Below, piece after piece: positions 48,058 to 57,038 of a DNA stretch of 64,000 nt. The DNA is taken from the NCBI RefSeq assembly GCF_011765625.1, contig NZ_CP050313.1, forward strand, positions 1,670,501-1,734,500, written 5' to 3'. Below the pieces are notes generated by a model. The model did not search any database, had not been told where the DNA came from, and worked only from the letters and a program-made list of their open reading frames with translations. A program made the position numbers and the translations under genes. Every line of letters starts with the position of its first letter. The first letter of the stretch is position 1. The DNA comes from Shewanella aestuarii (GTDB lineage Bacteria > Pseudomonadota > Gammaproteobacteria > Enterobacterales > Shewanellaceae).

Positions 48058-48675
48058 TTAATCTAAGGCTAACCAAATTCCAACTAACATCATTAAGCTA
48101 CCTGCAATGCGGTTCATCCAGCGGATATTGTTACCACGGGCTAGAAATAACCTTAGGCTCTTGCCGCCACTGGCATAAGCCAGCATGGATAGGCTTTCGG
48201 TGATCATAATAATGCTAAGTAAAACAAATAATTGTGGGGCTACAGGGCGATCGACATTAATAAAAGGGGGCAATAAAGAGATCATAAACGCCCAACCTTT
48301 TGGATTGGCGATAGCGGTTATAAATCCCTGACTAATCAAGCTTATTCTGCCGGTGTTAACTTGCTGGCCATCAATAATTGCCATTTTGCCTTTAGCGCGC
48401 CACATGTTGATACCAATATAGACTAGATAAGCCCCGCCAAACCATTTGAGCAAATCAAATGCTTGAGGGTAATTCAGCATAATACTGGCCACACCTAATA
48501 CCGCCGCAACAGCGACGATGGCCACGCCGACCAACTCACCGATCATCATCCATAAAGTGCGGCGTACGCCAATGCTCATGCCCAAGGTCATGGCCAGTGT
48601 CATGCACATACCAGGGGTAATAGAGACAAAAAAGAAAGTGGGGATAAATACGGCTAGTAAAGCGTAATCAGGCAT
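48058..48675 (-). CDS. LysE-family amino-acid exporter
   Basis: A 205-residue inner-membrane exporter of the LysE/RhtB superfamily with six predicted membrane segments. The signature is FFFVSITPGMCMTLAMTLGMSIGVRRTLWMMIGELVGVAIVAVAAVLGV, with a conserved GxxxxxxNPKGWAFM-like stretch (FITAIANPKGWAFMISLLPPF). The start is ATG 48675. The longer frame from 48741 would overlap the hppD terminator. The exported amino acid is not known; the location beside tyrosine-degradation genes is suggestive but not proof of aromatic amino-acid export. Confidence 0.88.
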   Translation of the reverse strand: MPDYALLAVFIPTFFFVSITPGMCMTLAMTLGMSIGVRRTLWMMIGELVGVAIVAVAAVLGVASIMLNYPQAFDLLKWFGGAYLVYIGINMWRAKGKMAIIDGQQVNTGRISLISQGFITAIANPKGWAFMISLLPPFINVDRPVAPQLFVLLSIIMITESLSMLAYASGGKSLRLFLARGNNIRWMNRIAGSLMMLVGIWLALD

Positions 48676-48722
48676 GGAGTTAATTTCATGATTAATTGAA
48701 ACGGCGATTGTAATCAACGACA

Positions 48723-48757
48723 AATAATAAAACCAGCACAAAGCTGGCTTTATTATT
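48723..48757 (-). terminator. Terminator downstream of hppD
   Basis: AATAATAAAACCAGC pairs with GCTGGCTTTATTATT with one mismatch, around a five-base loop. On the minus strand it ends TTTTATTATT. It lies between hppD and the LysE-type gene. Confidence 0.82.
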
Positions 48758-48775
48758 CACTATTTTTGCATCGGC

Positions 48776-49816
48776 TTATAAAACGCCACGCTTCATTTGA
48801 TCTCGTTCAATGGATTCAAATAATGCTTTGAAATTACCTTCGCCAAAACCTAAGTTATTTTTACGTTGAATAATTTCGATGAAGATTGGCCCAAATAAGT
48901 TTTTCGTGAAAATTTGTAATAAATAACCTTCTTCATCACCATCGACTAAAATTTGGTGATGCTTAATGCGCTCACGATCTTCAGTGACCTGGGGTAATTT
49001 ATCAAAAATGGTGTCGTAATATTCTGGAATAATATCTAACGTTGAAATACTTGTACCTTCCATAGCATCTAATGAACCGACAATGTCACGGCTTCTAAAG
49101 GCAAGGTGTTGCACGCCTGGGCCATTATATTCATTCAAATATTCATCAATTTGGTTGTTGTTATTGCCTTTACCTTCATTGATAGGGATACAGAAACTGC
49201 CATCTGGTGAGCGCAGGGCATAAGAAACTAATGCTGTTTGTACACCACTAATGTCAAAGTATCGGACTTCTGTAAAGCCAAAAATGTCTTTATAAAAGTT
49301 CGCCCATTTTTCCATGGTGCCCTTGTAGACGTTATTGGTAAGGTGGTCTACTTCAATAAAGCCTTTATCTGGCGTGATAATTGGATCAGGTAAATCGTCA
49401 AAGTCAGTGGCATAGATATTGTTTTCTGGGCCGAAGGTATCAATAAAATAAATTAAGCTATCACCAATACCGTAAATCGCAGGATATGGCATATCTTTAT
49501 TGTCATCATCAGCAGGTTTTGCACCACGTTCAACGGCTAATTTAAAGGCAAGATCGGCATTTTCAACACGCCAACCCATTGAGCAAATCGCAGGACCATG
49601 GTTTTTTGCGAATTCTGCTGAAAATCCGTTACGACTTTTATTTAGTAAAAAGTTGATGTCGTTTTGCTTGTAGTAAATGATGTCTTGATTTTTGGCCTTT
49701 TTTAACATTGAGAAGCCGAAATCTATAAAGACTTGATGCATGTAATCTGTATCTGGGGTAGCAAATTCTGTGAATTCAATTCCTAAAAGTCCCAGTGGGT
49801 TTTGTTGGCTTGCCAT
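48776..49816 (-). CDS. hppD: 4-Hydroxyphenylpyruvate dioxygenase (MelA type)
   Basis: Fe(II) dioxygenase that turns 4-hydroxyphenylpyruvate into homogentisate, the second step of tyrosine breakdown. The 346-residue protein has two vicinal-oxygen-chelate halves. Ligand-region motifs seen are IEVDHLTNNVY, GPGVQHLAFRS and GPIFIEIIQRK. It resembles MelA of Shewanella colwelliana, which was cloned as the gene that makes brown pyomelanin. The start is ATG 49816, with GAGGA 7 bases upstream. It follows hmgA on the same strand by 87 bp, so both are probably transcribed together from the hmgA promoter. Confidence 0.96.
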   Translation of the reverse strand: MASQQNPLGLLGIEFTEFATPDTDYMHQVFIDFGFSMLKKAKNQDIIYYKQNDINFLLNKSRNGFSAEFAKNHGPAICSMGWRVENADLAFKLAVERGAKPADDDNKDMPYPAIYGIGDSLIYFIDTFGPENNIYATDFDDLPDPIITPDKGFIEVDHLTNNVYKGTMEKWANFYKDIFGFTEVRYFDISGVQTALVSYALRSPDGSFCIPINEGKGNNNNQIDEYLNEYNGPGVQHLAFRSRDIVGSLDAMEGTSISTLDIIPEYYDTIFDKLPQVTEDRERIKHHQILVDGDEEGYLLQIFTKNLFGPIFIEIIQRKNNLGFGEGNFKALFESIERDQMKRGVL

Positions 49817-49903
49817 TGTTATTTCCTCGTTATTTGCATCTTGCCGTCACTCTGTGGCGACTTAAAAAGTTTGGTTATCGGTTGAGTCACTAAATTTTTA
49901 AGA

Positions 49904-51063
49904 TTAATTTTCTAACCAAGAGCGGTTGTAATCTTCACTCATACAATGTTTTACATGAGAGGTCAGGTTGAGTGGGGCGAACGTATCTACCATTACAGCA
50001 TATTCATAGGTGTCTTTTTTGCCGATTGAGGCTTCGGTACGACCAGGTTGCGGCCCATGAGGTACACCTTTTTGATGTAAGGTGAGATAGCCTGCTTCAA
50101 TGCCTGTACGGCTCATAAAATCACCATCGACATAATATAAAACTTCATCACTATCGATATTATTGTGGTAATAAGGGGCAGGAATGGATTTTGGGTGGAA
50201 ATCATACGGACGCGGTACAAAGTTACACACCACAAAATTATGTGCAGTAAATACTAAGTGATCCGACGGCGGTAAATGAATTTGGCCCACTTTGGGTGCA
50301 TATTCAGTAATGTTAAATGCCCAAGGGTAAACACAACCATCCCAGCCAACTAAATCAAAAGGATGCCATTCAAGGGTCATTAACTGGTATTTGTCGCCAA
50401 ATTTACATACTAATGGAAATTCGCCTTTTTCAACCACGGCATCGGTTAAGGTTGGTGTGCGTAAGTCACGTTCGCAATAGGGGCTGATTCAAGTAGTTGG
50501 CCGTACTCATTGCGAAAATGCTTAGGCACTTCAACCATTGAGAAAGACTCAATCACAAATAAACGGACATTACTAAAGTCATTAAATGCTAATTGATAAG
50601 TTGTACCCCGTGGAATAACAAGATAATCCCACTTTTTAACCTCAATCACCCCATACTCGCTAAACAGTTGTCCTTCACCTTCGTGAATGAATATCACCTC
50701 ATCAGCATAGGCATTTCGATAAAACTCGTTGGTTGGCTCAGTGACTTTGGCGGTGTAAAGTGCGACATCATTGTTATAAAAAATTTTGTTACGGCTAGTA
50801 AAAAAGTTACCTTCGCAATCTGCACTGCGTGAATCAAGCTTATAATTTTGTATGAGCGTGTCTTGCCAAGCCTCACCGTGATTGACCTCATAAGGGCTGA
50901 CATTGATAGCCTTAGTCGGCATGTTATGATGATATTTATTAGAATATATGTTTGAAAAGCCATGAGTAGAGAATAATTCTTCACGGTAAAGCTCACCATT
51001 TTCTTTTTCAAAGGCTATATGGCGTTTATGTGGGATCTGACCTTGTTTAACATAAAATGGCAT
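49904..51063 (-). pseudogene. hmgA: Homogentisate 1,2-dioxygenase, frameshifted
   Basis: Ring-opening dioxygenase that converts homogentisate to 4-maleylacetoacetate. About 386 residues are expected. The N-terminal half (50446-51063) begins MPFYVKQGQIPHKRHIAFEKENGELYREELF and shifts frame after ESAP. The C-terminal half (from about 50483 down to 49904) has VEKGEFPLVCKFGDKYQLM, WHPFDLVGWDGCVYPWAF, GVPHGPQPGRTEASIG and the metal-binding YYHNNIDSDEVLYYVDGDF region. Reading APYCERDLRTPTLTDAVVEKGEF across the join needs one extra C in the coding-strand run CCCC (GGGG at 50480-50483 on the plus strand). Both halves are otherwise intact. Whether the break is real or a sequencing error decides the phenotype. 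Confidence 0.9.
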
Positions 51064-51257
51064 AACGGATTCCTTAACCTGATATTGCAGTTTTAACCCT
51101 ATATGAAACTTGACTGGGTATTAATTTTTAGTTGTTTAGCGCTAGCAGGTTTTAGTTAATAAATATGTGATCTAGATAACAGAGGTATAGTTAATCTAGT
51201 TGCTTGAATGAACAAAAAAAAGAATAATTAATAGCTAAACATAATCAGTTTTTTTGA

Positions 51258-51277
51258 TTGTATTGTTTTCAATACAA
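51258..51277. promoter_or_regulatory. Inverted repeat in the hmgA-LysR intergenic region
   Basis: TTGTATTG, TTTT, CAATACAA: perfect 8-base arms with a 4-base centre, 55 bp upstream of the LysR-type gene and 195 bp upstream of hmgA. The position suits a LysR-type operator controlling divergent genes. Confidence 0.5.
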
Positions 51278-51332
51278 ATGTGGCAGTTATTCGGTACAAA
51301 CATGGGTAAATGTTAACTTCTAAAGGAAATGT

Positions 51333-52260
51333 ATGCGTATAGATGTCGATACTTTTAATGTCTTGCAAGTGCTAGTCGAAGAGGGCAGTTTTGCTAAGGC
51401 CTCTGAACGCCTACATAAAGCGCAATCTGCCGTTAGTTATCAAGTGAAGAAGCTTGAGCAACATCTTGGTGTCAGCCTGTTTAACCGTGATCAATATCGT
51501 GCAGAGCTAACACCTGAAGGGCGAGTTATTTTAGCTGAGGGGCAAAGGTTACTGCAGCACTTAGCGAATATTGAACATTTGGCCAGTCGCTTTAGCGAGG
51601 GGTGGGAGCCAAAACTTGAGTTAGTGATTGATGGTGCATTGCCTATGGAGCCAATCATGAGTGCCTTAAAGCGGATGTCAGAGCATAATATCCCACAAAA
51701 GTGCAGCTTAATATGGAGTTTTTAGGGGGGTGCAGCATCGTTTTGAACGTGATGCGGCAGATTTGATGTTAGTTAAAGATTATCTCACAGGTCCTAATTA
51801 TTTGCCTAAAGCATTGCCAACCATTACCAGTTTGCTAGTGGCAAGTCGTCAGCATCCATTAGTCAATCAAGTTAATGTGAGCTTAACCGAGTTACAACAA
51901 CACGTCGAACTGACTATTGAAGATTCATCACCACAACGTTTAGTTCGAGATGAAATGCAATTTGGTGGCGACAAAGTATTCTACCTATCTGGCTTTATTA
52001 TGAAAAAAAATGCCTTGCTGAAAGGGTTAGGTTTTGGTTGGATGCCTGATTTTCTTGTTGCTGAAGAACTCTCTTCGGGGGATTTAGCTATGGTCGATTT
52101 TGTCGGGGGTAATCGATTTAGTTTCACACCCCAATTAGTGTCAACATTAGAAAGACCGTTAGGCCGTGCTGGCCAGTTATTTACTGAGTTAATTTTGGAA
52201 GAGTTTAGGCTGTTTGAATTACAAGCATCTAAAGAGCAGAACGCCCTTGGATTGGGTTAA
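51333..52260 (+). pseudogene. LysR-family regulator, doubly frameshifted
   Basis: Two open segments encode a single LysR protein of about 309 residues. The N-terminus MRIDVDTFNVLQVLVEEGSFAKASERLHKAQSAVSYQVKKLEQHLGVSLFNR is the DNA-binding helix-turn-helix. The second segment (from 51730, QHRFERDAADLMLVKDYLTGPNYLPKALPTITSLLVASRQHP onward) is the effector-binding domain. Between them an intermediate frame spells PTKVQLNMEFLGG. One missing base near 51692-51700 and one missing G in the run at 51725-51730 restore a single frame. It is divergent from hmgA and probably regulated that pathway. Confidence 0.88.
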
Positions 52261-52400
52261 GTTATTGGATTTATAAATGCGTTGACATTCGTCATGCAAC
52301 TTACTTTTAGTGACTTATGATAACCCGTCACTTGTTGACATAATATGTCTGTCGCATTATGTTGGTTTAAATTGAATGTAGTGATATCAGGGAGAAGATA

Positions 52401-53156
52401 ATGAATAGGCGTTGCCACGAAGTTGATTACCAAATTCTTGGTTCAAGTATGCAGCTTGTCGAAGTTGAACTTGATCCTCAAGAAACAGTTATTGCTGAAG
52501 CCGGTGCTATGAATTACATCGAGCAGGATATTGATTTTGAAGCTAAAATGGGTGATGGTTCAGAGCCTGAAAGCGGTTTTTTCGGTAAGCTTTTAGGTGC
52601 CGGTAAACGGGCGTTGACTGGCGAAAGCATCTTTATGACACATTTTACTAATCAAGGGCATCAAAAGCGGAAAGTGGCCTTTGCAGCGCCTTATCCGGGA
52701 AGTATTCTGGCGTTAGATTTAGCACAATATCAAGGCGAACTGATTTGCCAGAAAGATAGCTTTTTAGCCGCAGCATTAGGTACGAATGTAACCATGAAAT
52801 TTAATCGTCGATTAGGCGCAGGCTTTTTTGGCGGAGAAGGTTTTATATTACAAAGTTTAAAGGGCGATGGCATGGTATTTATCCATGCTGGTGGCACATT
52901 AATTAAGAAAGAATTACGCGGTGAAACCTTAAGGGTTGATACGGGGTGCCTAGTCGGATTTACCCCTGAGATTAATTACGACATTCAACGAGCAGGTTCG
53001 TTAAAGTCGATGGTATTTGGTGGAGAAGGTTTGTTTTTAGCGACTTTACAAGGACATGGTACAGTGTGGTTGCAAAGCTTACCGTTTTCCAGAATGGCAG
53101 ATCGAATTATCTCTCACGCCCCTTCAATGGGCGGCAAACCACGTGGTGAAAATTAA
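52401..53156 (+). CDS. TIGR00266/AIM24-family protein
   Basis: A 251-residue protein of the TIGR00266 family related to AIM24. Features are [96 protein letters not shown] and [24 protein letters not shown]. It is a predominantly beta fold without a signal peptide. Function is unknown in bacteria. The start is ATG 52401 with GGGAGAAG upstream. It stands alone before a bidirectional terminator. Confidence 0.9.
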   Translation: MNRRCHEVDYQILGSSMQLVEVELDPQETVIAEAGAMNYIEQDIDFEAKMGDGSEPESGFFGKLLGAGKRALTGESIFMTHFTNQGHQKRKVAFAAPYPGSILALDLAQYQGELICQKDSFLAAALGTNVTMKFNRRLGAGFFGGEGFILQSLKGDGMVFIHAGGTLIKKELRGETLRVDTGCLVGFTPEINYDIQRAGSLKSMVFGGEGLFLATLQGHGTVWLQSLPFSRMADRIISHAPSMGGKPRGEN

Positions 53157-53214
53157 ATTTGTGACAATAGATCTTCAATAATCATGGTTATTTATTGAGT
53201 TTTCGATATTAAAG

Positions 53215-53249
53215 AAAAACGTTTAGCAGTAAAAATTCTAAACGTTTTT
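53215..53249. terminator. Bidirectional terminator between the AIM24-type and EVE genes
   Basis: AAAAACGTTTAG pairs perfectly with CTAAACGTTTTT (12 bp) around an 11-base loop; the A- and T-tracts serve the two convergent genes. Confidence 0.93.
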
Positions 53250-53276
53250 ATTTTCACCTATGGTTCAACCTTCAAA

Positions 53277-53744
53277 TCAGCTTGCTTGAGCAAGGCGTTT
53301 GATATGCATAAATTCTTGTTCAGTGACAGGCTGCACACTTAAACGAGTCCCTTTAGTCACTAGTACCATTTCGGCTAAAGCAGGATCGGCTTTTAATTCG
53401 GTTAACGTAAGTTGTTTTGCGAATTTTTCAACATAGCTTAAATCTACTTGAAACCAGCGAGGATTGTTAGGATCAGATTTAGCGTCATAATATTTAGACT
53501 GAATATCAAAGGCAGTGATGTCAATTGAAGCCGCTTGAGTGATTTTAGCGACTCCGACAATGGCAGGCACTTTACAGCTTGAATGGTAAAATAAAACCAG
53601 ATCATTCAATTGAACATCATCTCGTAAAAAATTTCTTGCTTGATAATTACGGATCCCTTGCCAAGCTGTTGTTTGCTTCTCTGCATTGAGCAAGTCATCT
53701 ATGCTGAACTCATCCGGTTCAGATTTCATTAGCCAATATTTCAT
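53277..53744 (-). CDS. EVE-domain protein
   Basis: A 155-residue protein consisting of one EVE domain, a PUA-like fold thought to bind modified nucleobases. It begins MKYWLMKSEPDEFSIDDLLN, followed by WQGIRNYQARNFLRDDVQLNDLVLFYHS, and ends LAEMVLVTKGTRLSVQPVTEQEF. This is the standard length of bacterial stand-alone EVE proteins. EVE domains are also found fused to nucleases in defence systems, but here it is solitary. It is divergent from the solute-binding protein gene. Confidence 0.92.
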   Translation of the reverse strand: MKYWLMKSEPDEFSIDDLLNAEKQTTAWQGIRNYQARNFLRDDVQLNDLVLFYHSSCKVPAIVGVAKITQAASIDITAFDIQSKYYDAKSDPNNPRWFQVDLSYVEKFAKQLTLTELKADPALAEMVLVTKGTRLSVQPVTEQEFMHIKRLAQAS

Positions 53745-53809
53745 AAATTTCTCAAAAATAATTTTTTTGTCTTACACTGAATGTGGACTTAATCATCAAA
53801 AGGATACTG

Positions 53810-54565
53810 ATGACTCGCTTTCCCATTCATTACAACGCTGTTTTACTTTGTATATTGCTTACAATGCAAAGTATTTACTCAAGCGTAAGGGCAGAAACGC
53901 TTACTCTTACCACATTAGAGTGGCCTCCCTTTACTGGTGAGCAACTGGCTGGGAAAGGTATTATAACGCAAATTATTCGCCGTTCACTTAATTCTCAAGG
54001 TCATGAATTAACTAGCCAAATATTGCCATGGAATAGAGCTGTTCGTATGGTCATAACCGGAAAATCTACAGGTTATTATCCTGAATACAAGCTTGAATCA
54101 GACAATTATATTTTTTCTGATCCAATTGGGGAAAGTCCCATTGGAATAGTAGAACGTAAAAGTAACCCGATAAAATGGCAACAAGTTTCTGATTTAAATC
54201 CTTACACAATGGGGGTTATCAGTGGTTATGTAAATACCGATGAAATCGATTTAATGATTAAGGACGGTAGGCAAAAATTTGATGTAGCAAATCATGAGAA
54301 ACAAAGTATCTTAAAATTAGCCGCCAAACGTGTTGATTTGATTATTATTGATCTCAATGTTTATCAATATTTAAAAAATGATCCTGATATTGCAAAAGTT
54401 ATTGATTTACTACAAGTAAATGACAAAGTGATAGCCAATAAAAGTCTGCACATCGCTTTTGAAAATAGCCCAGAAGGGGATAAGTGGAACAATATTGTTA
54501 ATCAAGGCTTAAAGCAGCTTCAAGTACAACAAATCATTGATGCTTATCTAGACCAAGCTAAATAA
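53810..54565 (+). CDS. Extracellular solute-binding protein, family 3-like
   Basis: A 251-residue periplasmic binding protein. Signal peptide MTRFPIHYNAVLLCILLTMQSIYSSVRA is followed by ETLTLTTLEWPPFTGEQLAGKGIITQIIRRSLNSQG, which is the SBP_bac_3 opening. The start is ATG 53810, with AAAGGA 7 bases upstream; the frame from 53783 has no such site. There are no ABC permease or ATPase genes nearby, so it may act as a stand-alone sensor or orphan binding protein, as many such Shewanella proteins do. The ligand is unknown. Confidence 0.85.
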   Translation: MTRFPIHYNAVLLCILLTMQSIYSSVRAETLTLTTLEWPPFTGEQLAGKGIITQIIRRSLNSQGHELTSQILPWNRAVRMVITGKSTGYYPEYKLESDNYIFSDPIGESPIGIVERKSNPIKWQQVSDLNPYTMGVISGYVNTDEIDLMIKDGRQKFDVANHEKQSILKLAAKRVDLIIIDLNVYQYLKNDPDIAKVIDLLQVNDKVIANKSLHIAFENSPEGDKWNNIVNQGLKQLQVQQIIDAYLDQAK

Positions 54566-54632
54566 GCATCAATTTTTACAAATTTATAAGTGATATTTAT
54601 GGGACTCGCAAAGAGCATTACTTATCAATAAA

Positions 54633-55046
54633 TTAATACTGCTCTTTTGCTATTACAGTTTGTCCAATTGGCGTTAAACTTAATAAGGCGAGTTTAAGGT
54701 GCTGAATACCAAAAGGAATACCTATGATGGTAATAAAGCAAGCCAGTGCATGGGTTAAGTGCCCTATAGCTAACCATATGCCAAAAAATACAAACCAGAC
54801 TACATTTCCAATCATACCAGCAGTACCTGTACCGATATCTTCTGAACCAGTCAGATGGCGGCGATTTATAGTTTCTTGACCAAAGGGCCAGAAAGCCATT
54901 TCGCCAATAACAAAACAAGCTCGGCCAAAAGGAATACCAATAATACTGATAAAACAGAGTAGACCGGCTAACCACCAAGCTAAGCCCATGATAAAACCAC
55001 CTAGTACAAACCATGCGATATTAAAGATTAATCTTAAAATGGCCAT
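54633..55046 (-). CDS. yccF: YccF-domain membrane protein
   Basis: A 137-residue protein made of two tandem YccF domains: FNIAWFVLGGFIMGLAWWLAGLLCFISIIGIPFGRACFVIGEMAFWPFG, then GNVVWFVFFGIWLAIGHLTHALACFITIIGIPFGIQHLKLALLSLTPIG. The repeat SIIGIPFG/TIIGIPFG marks the internal duplication. It is an inner-membrane protein of unknown function. It stands alone, with a hairpin-like sequence spanning its stop (GCAAAGAGCA near 54608 and TGCTCTTTTGC near 54641). Confidence 0.92.
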   Translation of the reverse strand: MAILRLIFNIAWFVLGGFIMGLAWWLAGLLCFISIIGIPFGRACFVIGEMAFWPFGQETINRRHLTGSEDIGTGTAGMIGNVVWFVFFGIWLAIGHLTHALACFITIIGIPFGIQHLKLALLSLTPIGQTVIAKEQY

Positions 55047-55255
55047 TTACTTTCCTTATTAACTTTAAAACTAACTCACTTTTTATTCTATCTTAGCTAG
55101 AATCGTGCCAAGTTTAAGTTGTTGATATAATATAGCTTTTTATTTTGCGTGTTGCATAAACTAATATGGTAATCGTCATTTTGACTAATTTTGAGTGATT
55201 TTAACTAATCAACAGGTAAAATAGATGGACTAAATAATCTGAGCTAGTCATTAAT

Positions 55256-56248
55256 ATGTTTACCGATAGTCCTACCCAAGAAATATTTTTTGCAGGTCAT
55301 AAGATGTTTGTTAAACGAGATGATTTATTGCACCCCGATTTTAGCGGTAACAAAGCGCGCAAATTCTTCCATTTTTTAAAAAGTAATAATAATAACCATG
55401 TAAAGTGTGTTGTAGGCTCTGGATCTGCTCAGGCTAATTCACTCTATTCACTTTCTGTTTTAGCTAAGCTTAAAGGGTGGGACTTAGATTATTATGTGAG
55501 TCATATTTCAGATGCATTAACCCAGCAACTTTTAAGCGTTTCGCCAGTCAATAGTAATTATGTACAAGCTGTAAAAAATGGTGCAAATGTTAAAGCCGTT
55601 AATTGGTCAGACAAACGATTTAATCAGTGCCAGCATTTAGATGATGCCGTCGAACAGTTAAAAAGTGATTATTATCTACACTATGGCAAGCAAGAAGTAT
55701 TATTTATTCCGGAAGGGGGACGCTGTGAATATGCTAAAACAGGTGTAGCTATTTTAGCGAGTGAAATTATTAATTGGGCTATTGAGTATGATATTGATAA
55801 GCTAACAGTGTTCTTACCCTCAGGTACCGGGACAACAGCTTTATATTTACAACAATCTATTAATGAAAAATGTGATCAGCATTTAGATATAAAGGTGATG
55901 ACATGCAGTACTGTTGGTGGCGATGATTATCTGGTTTCTCAATTTAGACGTTTATCTTCAACAATTTCATGTTTTCCAGAAATAGTAACAGATGGAAATA
56001 AATACCATTTTGGCAAGCTGTATTTAAACCTGTTTGAGTTATGGCAAGAGGTGTTGGCAACAACTGGTATTACGTTCGATTTACTCTATGATCCGATTGG
56101 TTTAGCTGTATTAAAGCATCAACTACAAACAAGAGCTTTGTTAGGAAGAGAAGTTTTATATATTCATCAAGGGGGCTTACTGGGTAATGTTACTATGCTA
56201 CCGAGATATTTACGTAAACAGAAAAATAAAAAATTAAGAAAACTGTGA
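55256..56248 (+). CDS. PLP-dependent ACC deaminase/D-cysteine desulfhydrase-family enzyme
   Basis: A 330-residue fold-type II PLP enzyme. The opening MFVKRDDLLHPDFSGNKARKFFHFL contains the conserved N-K that carries the cofactor lysine. The phosphate-binding site is FLPSGTGTTALYLQ, preceded by LFIPEGGRCEYAKTGVAILASEII; it ends with YDPIGLAVL and IHQGGLLGN. Family members open 1-aminocyclopropane-1-carboxylate or remove sulfide from D-cysteine, and the substrate cannot be chosen from sequence alone. It is monocistronic; the nested hairpin at 56261 lies 13 bp after its stop. Confidence 0.88.
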   Translation: MFTDSPTQEIFFAGHKMFVKRDDLLHPDFSGNKARKFFHFLKSNNNNHVKCVVGSGSAQANSLYSLSVLAKLKGWDLDYYVSHISDALTQQLLSVSPVNSNYVQAVKNGANVKAVNWSDKRFNQCQHLDDAVEQLKSDYYLHYGKQEVLFIPEGGRCEYAKTGVAILASEIINWAIEYDIDKLTVFLPSGTGTTALYLQQSINEKCDQHLDIKVMTCSTVGGDDYLVSQFRRLSSTISCFPEIVTDGNKYHFGKLYLNLFELWQEVLATTGITFDLLYDPIGLAVLKHQLQTRALLGREVLYIHQGGLLGNVTMLPRYLRKQKNKKLRKL

Positions 56249-56260
56249 GGTATTTATCAG

Positions 56261-56335
56261 TTTGCTCTGTTGATAATAAACGTCGGTAAGTGAGAGGAGA
56301 ATACCGAGGGCGAGTTTATTACTTAACAGAGCAAA
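56261..56335. repeat. Nested inverted repeat forming a long hairpin
   Basis: Three stacked perfect arms: TTTGCTCTGTT (56261-56271) with AACAGAGCAAA (56325-56335), AATAAAC (56275-56281) with GTTTATT (56314-56320), and TCGGTA (56283-56288) with TACCGA (56302-56307). The inner loop is 13 bases. A smaller TTCGC-GAA-GCGAA hairpin follows at 56341-56353. It lies between the PLP enzyme and the small convergent gene. It is too elaborate for a simple terminator and has no U-tract; it may be a palindromic repeat unit, a small mobile element or an RNA. Confidence 0.6.
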
Positions 56336-56358
56336 TGACGTTCGCGAAGCGAAGGATT

Positions 56359-56532
56359 TTACTTGTTAGAACTGATCAACCATTTTAAAAAATTGATTGC
56401 TTCAGTACGTTTTGCAAAAGTTGTTTTGTTTTTACCTTGAGAATCAGTAAAAGCAATTGAGTTTTTGTTTGATGAAATTGAATTAACTGGAAAGTTAACT
56501 GTAATTTCGTGTCCGTTTACATGGTATGACAT
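56359..56532 (-). CDS. Small hypothetical protein of 57 residues
   Basis: I start at ATG 56532 (MSYHVNGHEITVNFPVN), because AAGGAG lies 7 bases upstream. The ATG two codons earlier is only a base or so from that site, and the frame further upstream to 56586 has no site. The protein is short, with an initial beta-rich half (ITVNFPVNSISSNKNSIAFTD) and a helical, basic end (FAKRTEAINFLKWLISSNK). No signal peptide or motif is recognised. The strong ribosome-binding site and ordinary composition argue that it is expressed. Confidence 0.6.
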   Translation of the reverse strand: MSYHVNGHEITVNFPVNSISSNKNSIAFTDSQGKNKTTFAKRTEAINFLKWLISSNK

Positions 56533-57038
56533 ATTCATACTCCTTATAATTTGCTGTTTCACGCTTGGTGAAAATAAATTTAACAATAAAGTTTCCTTAA
56601 CATTTTCGTGATGCGAAATATTTAAGTTAGCTTAAACAAGTTACCTTATGAGTCACACATCAATCAAGTTTTAAATTATAAAGATGTGATATTTCAATAT
56701 TTACCATTCAATATATATATCATTAATTTGATAAGTATCAAAAAACACACCAAGTAAAATTTACTTGATGACACTAGTTGACCACAGGTTTATGACAAAG
56801 CAATGACACTGAAAGGCGTCAATATATATCAATAAAATACACTATATTAATGTAAATTATGTTGATTTACAAAGGCTTATGAGGTTTACAGTATGGAAGT
56901 TGAGCAGACTTTCTTTAGGTAAACAAATAAACAAGGTACTTGAATGAGGTGGATCATATACTTAATCAACTATGATGGCAATAGGCTATACAAAATAACC
57001 TATTACCAATCATGCCTGTGCATCTAATTTTATACAGC
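56533..57038. other. Intergenic region, no gene seen
   Basis: About 500 bp of A/T-rich sequence upstream of the small gene and downstream of chrR. It should hold the promoter of the small gene. I saw no reading frame with a ribosome-binding site longer than about ten codons and no U-tract hairpin after chrR. Confidence 0.5.

Noticed and set aside
53277..53744. EVE domain as evidence of a defence island
   Set aside because: It is a stand-alone EVE protein between housekeeping genes, the common form in proteobacteria; no nuclease partner is present.
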